Below, piece by piece: positions 45,654 through 54,895 of a DNA stretch of 64,000 nucleotides. The stretch comes from Oxalobacteraceae bacterium (GTDB lineage: Bacteria; Pseudomonadota; Gammaproteobacteria; Burkholderiales; Burkholderiaceae_D). The notes under the pieces were generated by a model. That model was not told the origin of the DNA, ran no database searches, and saw only the letters and a program-made list of their open reading frames with translations. Location: the NCBI GenBank assembly GCA_023259175.1, contig JAHFQV010000002.1:30972-94971 (forward strand), written 5' to 3'. The first letter of the stretch is position 1, and every line of letters begins with the position of its first letter. Made by a program: the position numbers and the translations under genes.

Positions 45654-46952
45654 TTATTCCGATTCTAGTTCTGGTAAAGTTAAACGTCCGGTATGGTAGT
45701 CATACTCATAGACCTCGCCATAACGTCCCCATTCAACCGCAACTTCGAGGACGCGCTTGGCCTCATCTTCTTTCATAAATTCATCTAGCAAGGACAATAA
45801 TTGATCCTCGTGCAAACTCCCACTCGCTTCCGTTTCCAAATTGCGCCGAATATGCGCCGCCAATGGTACATGCAACAAGAGCTGTTGCCCAAATAATTCC
45901 TGACGCCCCGCTTGATCTGCGTTCACGTAAGCGTGACCTAAAGCCGTTAAACTAATATCGCCTTTCTCAATCAAGGCCAACCCCAACAAACCTAAAGCTT
46001 CATAAGTCGGGAATAATTCTTCATCCGAAATTTCCGCTTCTTCAGCCAACTGTGGCAAATCAGCGCGTCCATTAAACGGGGTATCGGCCAACAATTCTAA
46101 AACGGCCTCAATATGGCTGACATCGGTTTCTGGCAAACGATACCCCAAATGATGGCTTGCGGTCTCATCAGCGTTCGATTCACGGCTTTGACGCATGGTC
46201 ATTAAGCCGTACACCTCATCAATAAAAGCACGCACTTCTATGGATTCGACATCGCGTGGTCGCGGCAAATCTATCCTCACCTCACAACGCACATGCCCTG
46301 GATCACTGCCCAAAATAATGATGCGATCGGCCATCATTACCGCTTCTTCGATGTTATGCGAAACCACCAAAATTCCCTTGGTGGGGATTTTACTTTCTTC
46401 CCACAATTCCAACATATCGTCGCGCAGGGTTTCACCCGTTAACACATCCAAAGCAGAAAATGCTTCATCCATCAACAACACATCAGGATGGGTCACCAAA
46501 GCGCGAGCAATGCCCACCCTTTGCTTCATGCCACCGGATAATTCGCGCGGCAATGCACCGCCGAAACCCGCTAGACCGATCATCTCCAACACTTCGTCAG
46601 CGCGTTGTTCACGCTCCGCTGACGCAATACCTTGCGCCTCTAAACCCAATTCCACATTTTGCTGCACCGTCAACCAAGGAAATAAGGCGAAGGATTGAAA
46701 CACCATCGCCACCCCTGCCACTGGCCCATAAATCGCCTGATCGCGATACGACATTTCACCTCGATCCGCCGGAATCAAGCCCGCCATAATCCGTAACAAG
46801 GTCGATTTTCCTGAACCAGATTTCCCCAACAGAGCAACAATCTCGCCCTCCTTTAGTTGAAAATTAACCTGATCCAAGACCAAGCGCGCCGTGCCATCGT
46901 TTGCCTTAAACGATTTTGCTACATTTTTTAAATCAATCAAATTTTTCATCAT
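45654..46952 (-). CDS. ABC importer ATPase with C-terminal AAA-associated domain
   Basis: The 432-aa protein has an N-terminal nitrate/sulfonate/taurine-type ATPase: Walker A GKSGSGKST, signature LSGGMKQRVGIARAL and Walker B VLLMDEAFSALD. A C-terminal extension of about 190 residues (EAVLELLADTPFNGRADLPQLAEEAEISDEELFPTYEALGLLGL) matches the AAA-associated domain seen in such importers. GAGG lies six bases before the ATG; the longer frame inside the permease gene is not used. It lies 14 nt after the permease and 4 nt before cobT. No substrate-binding protein is nearby and the substrate is unknown. Confidence 0.9.
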   Translation of the reverse strand: MMKNLIDLKNVAKSFKANDGTARLVLDQVNFQLKEGEIVALLGKSGSGKSTLLRIMAGLIPADRGEMSYRDQAIYGPVAGVAMVFQSFALFPWLTVQQNVELGLEAQGIASAEREQRADEVLEMIGLAGFGGALPRELSGGMKQRVGIARALVTHPDVLLMDEAFSALDVLTGETLRDDMLELWEESKIPTKGILVVSHNIEEAVMMADRIIILGSDPGHVRCEVRIDLPRPRDVESIEVRAFIDEVYGLMTMRQSRESNADETASHHLGYRLPETDVSHIEAVLELLADTPFNGRADLPQLAEEAEISDEELFPTYEALGLLGLALIEKGDISLTALGHAYVNADQAGRQELFGQQLLLHVPLAAHIRRNLETEASGSLHEDQLLSLLDEFMKEDEAKRVLEVAVEWGRYGEVYEYDYHTGRLTLPELESE

Positions 46953-46966
46953 GTCCGACCTCGATT

Positions 46967-48700
46967 TCAACGACCCAAATCTTCGGCCAGCAAATACAAT
47001 TTGCGCCAGAAGAAACGATTGAGCGTCATCACAAAAATACACATCACACCAATACCCAAAGCGATGCGATGAAAGTCACCGACTTCAGTCATTTGCTTGA
47101 TGTAGCTACCCAAGCCATCGGCCACCAAAGTCGTCTTACCCCAGGTCACATATTCGGCCACAATGCTGGCATTCCATGAGCCACCACTGGCCGTAATGGC
47201 ACCCGTAATATAGCTAGGAAAAATCGCCGGCAAATAAACCCGCTTCCACTTTAACCAACCACGCACGCCCAAATTATCCGCAGCCAGACGCAATTCATTG
47301 GGTATCGCCGCGGCTCCGGCAACCACATTAAACAAGATGTACCACTGCGTCCCAAACACCATCAAAGGGCTGAGCCAAATATTCGCGTTTAAATTTAAAC
47401 TCACCATCGCGAATACCACCACAGGAAACATCAGATTGACCGGAAACGCTGCCAAAAATTGCGCCACTGCTTGCACCCGTTGCGAATATTGTGGACGCAA
47501 ACCGATCCAAACCGAAATGGGCACCCATACCAAGGAAGCCAAGGCAATTAAGACCATCACGCGAAGTAGCGTAATCAAGCCCAGCACAAGCACATGCCCA
47601 ACTTCCGACCAGCCGACATCACTATGGATAAATGTAATAAGCCTAAGGGCTGCCAATATTGAGGCGAGCAGCAAAAAAGTCTCGCCTATTTTGGCCCACC
47701 TAGGTGACAAACCTGTGCTTCGTGCTTTAAGCGAAGTACCATCGTAAGGCACACTAAACCAAGACAAGGCTTTACCCAAAAACTGCCAAATTTGATGCGT
47801 CCAATTTCTAAACCAATAGCTCTTACGCATCCAGTCGAGCAACCAGGATTGTTGCGCGGTATCGCCTTGCGATTCTTCAAACCGAAATTTATCCGCCCAA
47901 GCAAGGAGCGGCCTGAAAAAAAGCTGATCGTATAAAATGATCCCCGCCAACATCGCCAAAATAGCCCAGGTAATCGCCAGCCCATTTTTCGCATCAATCG
48001 CCACCGCAATATAGGAACCAATACCCGGTAATTTAATGTCTTGCCCTGCGACAGAAATCGCTTCGGCCGCCACCAAAAAAAACCAACCGCCTGACATCGA
48101 CATCATCATATTCCACAATAAACCTGGCATCGCAAAGGGAAGCTCTAAACGCCAAAACCGCTGCCAAGTGGAAAGACGGAAAATACGCGCCGCCTCATTC
48201 AATTCGGAAGGTACATTGCGCATAGACTGATACAGACTAAAAGCCATATTCCAAGCCTGCGAAGTAAAAATCGCAAAGATCGCCGCGCATTCAACGCCGA
48301 ACAGGTCACCGGAAAAAAGCGCTATGAAAGGCGCGATCGCAATCGCCTGAAACCCCAAAATAGGCACCGACTGCAAAATATCCAACAGTGGCACCATCAA
48401 TTTTTCTGCAGCCGCATACTTCACAGCCACCGCCGCGAAAATCAAGCTAAACAACAAAGAAAAAGCCAAAGCCGTAAACATACGCAAAATCGTACGCAGC
48501 AAATAATACGGAAGGTAAGAAGGGTCCAGCGAAATATCCAAAACTTCACCGACCACGAAAGGACGACTCATCTGCATCGCGGCAAACGCGAAAGCTGCGA
48601 GCACAGCCAGCACCAAAGGTAGCAAAGCCCAATCCCAACGATTAGGCCCTTTTTGCCCCGAGACAGAAAGTGTTTTTTGCGGATTAAATAATTCAAACAT
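46967..48700 (-). CDS. ABC importer double permease (NitT/TauT type)
   Basis: The 577-aa protein consists of two fused binding-protein-dependent permease domains. The first EAA-type loop region is near MRNVPSELNEAARIFRLSTWQRFWRLELPFAMPGLLWN. The second is near AAAIPNELRLAADNLGVRGWLKWKRVYLPAIFPSYITGAI. About a dozen membrane helices are visible. The ATG follows GAGGAGGCTGT, a strong ribosome-binding site. It starts the group permease-ATPase-cobT-cobS-cobC. A pseudo-dimeric permease needs only one ATPase partner gene, which follows directly. Confidence 0.9.
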   Translation of the reverse strand: MFELFNPQKTLSVSGQKGPNRWDWALLPLVLAVLAAFAFAAMQMSRPFVVGEVLDISLDPSYLPYYLLRTILRMFTALAFSLLFSLIFAAVAVKYAAAEKLMVPLLDILQSVPILGFQAIAIAPFIALFSGDLFGVECAAIFAIFTSQAWNMAFSLYQSMRNVPSELNEAARIFRLSTWQRFWRLELPFAMPGLLWNMMMSMSGGWFFLVAAEAISVAGQDIKLPGIGSYIAVAIDAKNGLAITWAILAMLAGIILYDQLFFRPLLAWADKFRFEESQGDTAQQSWLLDWMRKSYWFRNWTHQIWQFLGKALSWFSVPYDGTSLKARSTGLSPRWAKIGETFLLLASILAALRLITFIHSDVGWSEVGHVLVLGLITLLRVMVLIALASLVWVPISVWIGLRPQYSQRVQAVAQFLAAFPVNLMFPVVVFAMVSLNLNANIWLSPLMVFGTQWYILFNVVAGAAAIPNELRLAADNLGVRGWLKWKRVYLPAIFPSYITGAITASGGSWNASIVAEYVTWGKTTLVADGLGSYIKQMTEVGDFHRIALGIGVMCIFVMTLNRFFWRKLYLLAEDLGR

Positions 48701-49137
48701 ACAGCCTCCTCGGTTGAAGCCGTCAACCAAGCTTAGAACCCATCAGTACGCACTGTGGCTACCTGCATTTGCAAAATCATGTTCACCCGCTTAAACGCAA
48801 GGACAAAAACAATTAAGCGAACAGGCATGGTCAAAACAATGCGTGCATTCGGTCAATCAAAATAAGAGGGGTAAGTAGAAGCTACGAGTTAAAAAATCAA
48901 CCCAGTTAGCGGGTGCTACTTGCCAAGAACAGGCAAAGTAGCAACAGAGAATCTGTATTTACAGTGCCATAAAAATGTCGAATAAGGATCGACAACTATA
49001 ACTGTCCACAGAAATTTCTCCGAAATGATGAAGACCGAAGGATAGCATAAATAGACACCGCATTGGCAAAAATAGAGTGCCTATTTTGGGTCATAGGCGG
49101 CAGGAATCAGAACTGTGGGATACGAACAAAATAGGAA
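48701..49137. other. Non-coding leader upstream of the ABC permease
   Basis: About 440 bases without a gene between the DUF5916 gene terminator and the permease. On the minus strand it contains a strong hairpin and an adjacent terminator-like hairpin (48890-48942), then about 190 nt to the start codon. I could not assign it to a known riboswitch class. Confidence 0.5.
48890..48942 (-). promoter_or_regulatory. Hairpin plus terminator-like structure, possible attenuator
   Basis: Read on the minus strand: GCTACTTTGCC-TGTTCTT-GGCAAGTAGC (10 bp, one bulge, 48915-48942) is followed at once by ACCC-GCTAACT-GGGT and TTGATTTTTT (48890-48914). This arrangement of an aptamer-like or anti-structure stem next to a short U-tailed hairpin sits in the permease leader. 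Confidence 0.45.
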
Positions 49138-49168
49138 GGGGGAGCGCTAGCACGCGTCCACGCGCCCC
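49138..49168 (-). terminator. Terminator-like hairpin after the DUF5916 gene
   Basis: On the minus strand GGGGCGC...GCGCTCCCC, a G+C-rich stem with a one-base bulge, starts about 39 nt past the stop and is followed by CTTCCTATTTTG. The U-tract is weak. Confidence 0.5.
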
Positions 49169-49206
49169 TTATAAATTTTGCTAATTTCACGCCACAGCAG
49201 GGTAAC

Positions 49207-51456
49207 TTATAGCCGGAACAGGTAATTCATTTTCACAAAAATGGTACGTCCTGTTTTTAAATTTAAGTTTTCGGTATCCCGCAACACGCGGGGTGAACCG
49301 ACCCAAGCTAAATTTTCTTGCACGTCGGCGTAACCAGCGTACACCGTGGTGCCAGGCTCCAGTACATAACTCAACTGAAAATCACGGTTCAAACGTTTAC
49401 CCGATTTCAAGCCACTCAATAAGGGATTTACGTCAAGATGGTGATAATCGAAAATTAAACGCGCACCTAAATAACGATTATGTTGGTAAGCGAGCTTGCT
49501 ACGAAACAAAAGGTCACGGTAAATGCGTGTGCCTGGGGCGATTCCATCGTTTGCAGTTTGGCTATTGAGCTCACTTAGAAGGAAAATGCCGTCTAAGCGC
49601 AGTTGTGAATGCGGTTTAAGACCTAAATGCAAAATCATATTTTTGCCCTTGCCCAAACCCGCTCTTTGCCCACTCGCTGGGGTGTAATTAATCGATTCTT
49701 CCACGCCTCCCATCAGACCGAAATTTAACCATTTAAGCTGATCCGAAAAAAATCCAGCGGCCAAGGATTTTTTTCTAAATTCCTGTTGATCATAGCGTTC
49801 GCTACCATGCACCGTTTCGATAAACATATCGCTTGAAAACAAAGTTGAGACAGAAAATCCTAATTCCAAACTTTTATCTTGCACCACATTTGCGTGATCT
49901 TGAGTAAGGATCATTTTGAGTTCAGGGCCGGCCATCTGCACCCAACTCGACTCTTTCACATCCCACATATAACGCAACATTTGCGTGTGTTGACGCACAT
50001 CTCGACGCGGCAAGAAAGCGAGCTTACTTTGGAAATCGTTCGCCACATCCAAATATTGACCGAGGTAGGAAAAATTTCTAGCAGTACGTTTGACTTCCGC
50101 GAAACCTAGTTGACCATGCTGGGTTGGCGTATTCGTTTCCTCGCTACGACTACTTGCAAGCTGTCCATTAAAATTCCAACTATCGTCGAATTGATAATGC
50201 AAATCAGCACTCATGACTGTGTTGCGGCTCGCACCGAAACGATAGTCCGTCAATAAAACACCGGCATTAGAGCCCTTAGAAAAATCGTTCTGCACCCGAG
50301 CCACGGCGATGCCAGTACGTTTCCCAAAATCGGTGTATTGCGGCTCCACATCCGCACCGGGTGCCACGTCGTCGATGAGCAAAGTTCCGAAGGACCAAGC
50401 TTGTTCGCGACCAGTCAATCGAAGCCCTGTTTTTGGTTCCGCAATTCTGCGCGAAAAAAACAAGGGCTGCGGTGTCTGAAAAAATCCCGCATTTTCTAAA
50501 AAGAAGGGGCGTTTTTCTGGGAACAAAACTTCATAGCGTTTATTTACCAGGGCTTGTGGCTCATCTGATTCGACTTCACTAAAATCTGGATTGAGCGTCA
50601 AATCCAGTGCCATCGATTCTCCTAAAACCCACTTCGCATCCAAGCCCGCCCGCGTTCTTTTTTCCTCTTGCCAGACTGGAGAATTAACATCGCTGTAATT
50701 CAAAATATGGCTACTCCCCGTGTGCACAGAAGGATTCAATTGTAGATTGCGACCGGACACCAATTTCTCCGGTATTGTCGCGCTCGCCATTTGTCCTACG
50801 AAGGGGCCATTTTGATTGATAGTGGGCCAAAACGACCATTCGTTCACGCCGCCAATAATATGCCCGACCGCGATCCCCCAAGTCTGCACATCTGCCGAAG
50901 CAAACCGCAAGCTTTTAAAAGGAATCGCCATTAAGGTAACGAAGCCTGTGTCTGTAAGTTGCCCCTCGGAGCGCCATTGCGTATCGAAATTAAAATCGAT
51001 ATCAATTTCCAAGCCATCTGTGCGTTTGCCGTCAAATTGAACACCGTAAGGATTGGCATGAAAAACAAAACTGCGCTGTTTGTCATGAAAGGTATCCAAT
51101 TCCAACACAAGCTCATCGTCGCCAATAATATTCTCTCGCCTAGCGATATGAGCACGCACATTTTTAGGGTCAGTGGTGACCACAAATACCGCATAAAAAT
51201 GCGTGTCGTCATACGACAAATACGCCTTCATTTCTTGCGAGGAAGGCGTACCATTTCCCGGCCTAAGTTGGCGGAAATTTTTAATTTCTACGCCATGTTC
51301 CTCAGGTGCGCCGCGCAAATATTCCGCTAATACCGGTGTGTGTTTAAGTTTAGGAATAATCAGCGGAGCTTCCGCGTCAGTGGCAAAAGCCCCACTAGAA
51401 AGTGAAATACAAAGTAGGCTCAATACACCACCTAACACACTGCGAATTAAAGTCAT
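49207..51456 (-). CDS. DUF5916 outer-membrane protein with CBM9-like N-terminus
   Basis: The 749-aa protein has a signal peptide cleaved after GAFA. Residues about 40-220 resemble a carbohydrate-binding family 9-like beta-sandwich (LSYDDTHFYAVFVVTTDP, DDELVLELDTFHDKQRSFVFHANPYGVQFD). The rest matches DUF5916, a predicted outer-membrane beta-barrel (VLFPEKRPFFLENAGFFQTPQPLFFSRRI), ending FVKMNYLFRL with a terminal aromatic strand. Function is unknown; binding of glycans or surface polymers is plausible. It lies 77 nt downstream of the tetR gene on the same strand and may share its control. Confidence 0.85.
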   Translation of the reverse strand: MTLIRSVLGGVLSLLCISLSSGAFATDAEAPLIIPKLKHTPVLAEYLRGAPEEHGVEIKNFRQLRPGNGTPSSQEMKAYLSYDDTHFYAVFVVTTDPKNVRAHIARRENIIGDDELVLELDTFHDKQRSFVFHANPYGVQFDGKRTDGLEIDIDFNFDTQWRSEGQLTDTGFVTLMAIPFKSLRFASADVQTWGIAVGHIIGGVNEWSFWPTINQNGPFVGQMASATIPEKLVSGRNLQLNPSVHTGSSHILNYSDVNSPVWQEEKRTRAGLDAKWVLGESMALDLTLNPDFSEVESDEPQALVNKRYEVLFPEKRPFFLENAGFFQTPQPLFFSRRIAEPKTGLRLTGREQAWSFGTLLIDDVAPGADVEPQYTDFGKRTGIAVARVQNDFSKGSNAGVLLTDYRFGASRNTVMSADLHYQFDDSWNFNGQLASSRSEETNTPTQHGQLGFAEVKRTARNFSYLGQYLDVANDFQSKLAFLPRRDVRQHTQMLRYMWDVKESSWVQMAGPELKMILTQDHANVVQDKSLELGFSVSTLFSSDMFIETVHGSERYDQQEFRKKSLAAGFFSDQLKWLNFGLMGGVEESINYTPASGQRAGLGKGKNMILHLGLKPHSQLRLDGIFLLSELNSQTANDGIAPGTRIYRDLLFRSKLAYQHNRYLGARLIFDYHHLDVNPLLSGLKSGKRLNRDFQLSYVLEPGTTVYAGYADVQENLAWVGSPRVLRDTENLNLKTGRTIFVKMNYLFRL

Positions 51457-51533
51457 CGTTATCCTGTAAATTTTATGAAGCCGATTGAAGTGGGCGAAAC
51501 GGCTTGGGACAAATATTTTAGAACTTAGTTCCG

Positions 51534-52157
51534 CTATCGATGTTCAGGATCAAGCTGGTAATAGGTCAAAAACATTTCAGCCGTTGCGCGTATCACTATC
51601 GCTTGCTGTTGCTCATTCAAAATCGGCTGACCCATCGCGATCTGCGGCCAGAAAGCCAAAGCCTTGAGCTGACCTTGCAGCATATCCCCCATCAAATTCG
51701 GATCAGCTTCGCGCAATTGTTGATCCGCCTGCGCAGCTTTAATCCAAGGGACAATTCCTTGCTCCTGACTCTTAAGCTTATCGACCATGTCACGGGCACG
51801 GTCAGGCGTATGGATGGTCGCGGCAACGGCAACCCGCGCGAGATCAATAAAGTTGGGATCACACACCATACGCATTTTATTTTGCAAAAATTCGATCAGT
51901 TGTGCTTTGAGGCTGCGATCACGCTGATACCTCACCTCCGCTGTTTCCGCGGCACTCTGCCACAAGTGCAAAAGGATCGCGGAAAACAAATCGTCCTTGC
52001 TTGGAAAGTGGTTGTACACCGTGCGTTTCGAGACCTCGGCGCTCGCCGCGATCTTGTCCATGCTGGTCGCTTCAAAACCACGCGAACGAAATTCAGCAAT
52101 CGCTGCCTGCACGATTGCGGCACGTTTGCGATCCGTCAAACGAAGTGGACTATTCAT
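51534..52157 (-). CDS. TetR family transcriptional repressor
   Basis: The 207-aa protein has an N-terminal helix-turn-helix typical of TetR proteins (RAAIVQAAIAEFRSRGFEATSMDKIAASAEVSKRTVYNHFPSKDDLF, about 12-58). The C-terminal ligand-binding domain is of the AcrR/AefR-like type (LTYYQLDPEHR at the end). It is divergent from the metallo-hydrolase gene; a perfect palindrome between them is its likely operator. Ligand unknown. Confidence 0.92.
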   Translation of the reverse strand: MNSPLRLTDRKRAAIVQAAIAEFRSRGFEATSMDKIAASAEVSKRTVYNHFPSKDDLFSAILLHLWQSAAETAEVRYQRDRSLKAQLIEFLQNKMRMVCDPNFIDLARVAVAATIHTPDRARDMVDKLKSQEQGIVPWIKAAQADQQLREADPNLMGDMLQGQLKALAFWPQIAMGQPILNEQQQAIVIRATAEMFLTYYQLDPEHR

Positions 52158-52240
52158 ATTTATTGGGATTTCTTTTTTAGCCTGCAGGAAAACTTCAGAC
52201 TAAATTTTACACTAAGGAGTTTACTTTCTTCAATTTAGGA

Positions 52241-52255
52241 ACTACACTGTGTAGT
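52241..52255. promoter_or_regulatory. Palindromic operator, probably for the TetR repressor
   Basis: ACTACACTGTGTAGT: two perfect 7-bp arms around one base, in the tetR/metallo-hydrolase intergenic region, 44 nt before the hydrolase ATG and 83 nt from the tetR ATG. Size and symmetry are typical of TetR-family sites. Confidence 0.75.
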
Positions 52256-52299
52256 GCAACTTAGAAATTCACCGAAATCGCTTCCTTTTAGGAGTTCTT

Positions 52300-53358
52300 A
52301 TGTCCATTTACCAAGCTAAAATCAATCGTGACGCGCTTGTTTCCATCCCAGCAAAAAAACAAAAGTTTGTAAATTCCCTGCCCTTGCGTGAACCAGGATT
52401 TTGGAAAAGCTTGCGCATCGCATGGAAGTTTCTAACGAACAAACCAGCCAACACTGTACCCGCCAACAGCATCCCCGTGCTTGACTTAAGCCGTGCCCAG
52501 TTATTATCCGCGCCTGACAACACGCTCTATCGACTCGGACATTCAACACTGCTCTTAAAAATGCAGGGCGCTTTTTGGCTAACTGACCCTGTGTTTTCAG
52601 AACGTGCATCGCCTTTGCAATTTGTCGGCCCCAAACGCTTTCACGATGCCCCCATCACCATCGCCGAACTGCCGCCCATTAAAGGCGTGATCCTGTCACA
52701 CGATCACTATGATCACCTCGACTATGCGGCGATTATGCAATTAGCAGAAAAGACCGAATTCTTCCTTACACCACTTGGCGTGGGCGACCGTCTCGCCGCG
52801 TGGGGCATACCAATCCAGAAAATCGTGCAACTGGACTGGTGGCAGAGCCACACCCTAAGCGGCATCAAATTCGTCGCCACGCCTGCCCAACATTTTTCTG
52901 GGCGCGGTCTGGGTGACCGCGACTCCACCTTATGGGCCTCTTGGTGCATACTCAATCACGATCAAAAAATCTTCTTCAGTGGCGACTCGGGCTACTTTGA
53001 CGGCTTTAAAAAAATTGGCGAACAATACGGCCCTTTCGATCTAACCATGATAGAAACCGGTGCCTACGATCCTCAATGGCCTGATGTTCATATGCAGCCC
53101 GAAGAAAGCATACAAGCGCACCTAGACCTACGCGGCAAACGCCTGCTTCCTATTCATAACGGCACCTTCGATTTAGCACTCCACGCATGGCACGAGCCCT
53201 TTGATCGCATCGTCGCATTGGCGACAGCACAGGGCCTTAGGATAAGCACACCTCGCATGGGCGAAGCAGTCGATATCGCTGAGGCGCACACGGGGCAAAG
53301 ATGGTGGCTAGAATCCTTGGGCGCTGAGGACTTGAGCCTTCAAGCTTCAAGAATTTAG
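52300..53358 (+). CDS. MBL-fold metallo-hydrolase
   Basis: The 352-aa protein of the metallo-beta-lactamase superfamily has the metal-binding motif SHDHYDHLDYA, downstream GHST and FFSGDSGYFDGF, and a late histidine in LLPIHNGTFDLA. The arrangement resembles UlaG/NAPE-PLD-like hydrolases that act on amide or phosphodiester bonds. No signal peptide is obvious, though the N-terminus is basic. TAGGAG precedes the ATG. It is probably repressed by the divergent TetR protein. Substrate unknown. Confidence 0.9.
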   Translation: MSIYQAKINRDALVSIPAKKQKFVNSLPLREPGFWKSLRIAWKFLTNKPANTVPANSIPVLDLSRAQLLSAPDNTLYRLGHSTLLLKMQGAFWLTDPVFSERASPLQFVGPKRFHDAPITIAELPPIKGVILSHDHYDHLDYAAIMQLAEKTEFFLTPLGVGDRLAAWGIPIQKIVQLDWWQSHTLSGIKFVATPAQHFSGRGLGDRDSTLWASWCILNHDQKIFFSGDSGYFDGFKKIGEQYGPFDLTMIETGAYDPQWPDVHMQPEESIQAHLDLRGKRLLPIHNGTFDLALHAWHEPFDRIVALATAQGLRISTPRMGEAVDIAEAHTGQRWWLESLGAEDLSLQASRI

Positions 53359-53457
53359 ATTGTTGGGCGATTCATTTCGCGCAGCAATTGCGCGGATCGC
53401 AGACAATTAAGTGCACTATAATGGTGAGCGTTAACGAATTAATTAAATTAAGTTGAT

Positions 53458-53472
53458 TGGCACTCAAATTGC
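53458..53472 (+). promoter_or_regulatory. Sigma-54 (-24/-12) promoter
   Basis: TGGCACTCAAATTGC: the TGGCAC and TTGC elements fit the consensus perfectly, with GG and GC ten bases apart. Expected start is near 53483, giving a leader of about 35 nt for the gene at 53518. Confidence 0.75.
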
Positions 53473-53517
53473 GCGTCGATCATCGAACCATTTTAGAAAT
53501 CTACTGCGAAAAAAATC

Positions 53518-53946
53518 ATGCATTTACTTTTCAACGGAATGATCACAACAGGCATGACCGAATGCCCAGGCAAATTATTACTAACTAAGAAGTCGGCTTT
53601 TCTGTTAGCAGATACCGAAGATGTCAAAAACGCCGCCCTATTTTTTGGGATCGTCGGCGTCCTGCTTTCCTTATTTATTAGTCGAATGAGAGCAGGAAAT
53701 TCCGAGCCCGCATTTTTGACTGATCAGGATCTAGCAGACCTTACATCAAAGGATAAAAAGAAACTCCTCTATACCGAAGCACTCGCCAAATTTTCCTTTT
53801 CTCCATCACTGGTCGTCAACCCAACAAAAATGGGATTTCGATTTCTGGACGGAACAGCGAGCGGAACATTTTCAGGATTTATGCATAAGAAAAAAATTTC
53901 AGTTTTTCTGCAAACCCAAGGGATATCTGTAACGCCGACAATTTAA
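53518..53946 (+). CDS. Small membrane protein of unknown function, sigma-54 promoter
   Basis: 142-aa protein with one clear membrane helix (about residues 41-56, ALFFGIVGVLLSLFIS) and a cytoplasm- or periplasm-facing C-terminal part of about 80 residues with basic stretches (SKDKKKLL, MHKKKISVF). I recognise no family. Its main interest is the near-perfect -24/-12 promoter 46 nt upstream of the ATG. It stands alone, between the metallo-hydrolase and a convergent binding-protein gene. Confidence 0.7.
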   Translation: MHLLFNGMITTGMTECPGKLLLTKKSAFLLADTEDVKNAALFFGIVGVLLSLFISRMRAGNSEPAFLTDQDLADLTSKDKKKLLYTEALAKFSFSPSLVVNPTKMGFRFLDGTASGTFSGFMHKKKISVFLQTQGISVTPTI

Positions 53947-54014
53947 CGATTCCATGAAAAAGTAGGCCCCCAAAGCTGAACTGCAATTCCCAAGGATATC
54001 AAGCATTGCTCCCT

Positions 54015-54767
54015 TTAGTCTTCATGATATTTTCTAAGTAGCTTCAGAAAACTCTTATCTTTTTTCATGTCATCGAGTGCGCTATTCCAGCGTTGCACTA
54101 TCATGGGATCGGTGCTTTTAGAGACGGCGATATACAGAGGATTTTTAAATAGCGTGTAGGCTAACTTTACGTCTGAAATACGATAGCCTGCCATGTTCGC
54201 TGAGATACCAACACCTTTTTTCGCATCGGCATATGCCGCGATCCGGCCTATCATCAACTTCTTAAAACTAGAGGTGTTGGAGCTCGCACGATCGAGATTG
54301 GTGAACCCTAAACGACTTAGAGTTTGGTCGCGAATATCGTCACGATACACGCCGATCAAACCAATTTTTTTTGCGTCGTCGAGCGTGTTTATTTTTATCT
54401 GGGAGTCGGCTTTAACGTAGAGGCCATATTCAATCGAGATCAAGGGGCCTATCCATTGATACAGGTGCTCCCGTTCAGGGGTACGTGCCATCGTGAATAG
54501 AAACGTATTGGGAACATGATTGAGTTTATCCATCCCTCTGGCCCAAGGGACGACTTGGATGACATCGGCATTACCTAAACGCGCTTGAATTTCGCGAACG
54601 ATTTCAACGGTCAAGCCCGTTAATTTTTGTTCGCTATCGTAAAACTGTAGCGGTCTATCATTTTCGCAATATAAGCCTAGCGAAGTTTCGTTTTCATTTT
54701 GCGCACAGGCCTGAGTGCTCAGAATAGCCAAGCTGATTATGCTTATAACGAGTGAAATGAACCTCAT
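54015..54767 (-). CDS. Periplasmic substrate-binding protein, amino-acid type
   Basis: The 250-aa solute-binding protein of family 3 has a signal peptide (MRFISLVISIISLAILSTQACA) cleaved near ACAQ. Binding-fold motifs are LTGLTVEIVREIQARLGN and NTFLFTMARTPEREHLYQWIGPLISIEYGLYVK. Such stand-alone proteins without permease genes often serve as sensors or have distant transporters. It is not linked to any transport gene here; ligand unknown. Confidence 0.88.
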   Translation of the reverse strand: MRFISLVISIISLAILSTQACAQNENETSLGLYCENDRPLQFYDSEQKLTGLTVEIVREIQARLGNADVIQVVPWARGMDKLNHVPNTFLFTMARTPEREHLYQWIGPLISIEYGLYVKADSQIKINTLDDAKKIGLIGVYRDDIRDQTLSRLGFTNLDRASSNTSSFKKLMIGRIAAYADAKKGVGISANMAGYRISDVKLAYTLFKNPLYIAVSKSTDPMIVQRWNSALDDMKKDKSFLKLLRKYHED

Positions 54768-54895
54768 ACGCTTTGCTCATATACTTTGATTTCATACTGC
54801 GGATAGTAAGCTATTTTGTCCTAACTAAAGCGCTCAAGTTTAATAATATCGAAAAATATGGGGGCGAGGAAACCACTTTTGTCGCCATTTTTGCC

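Noticed and set aside
48890..48942. Second cobalamin riboswitch before the importer
   Set aside because: None of the conserved cobalamin riboswitch segments (GCCACTG-like box, CCCGCAACGGT, GTCAGCCCGGATACC) is found there.
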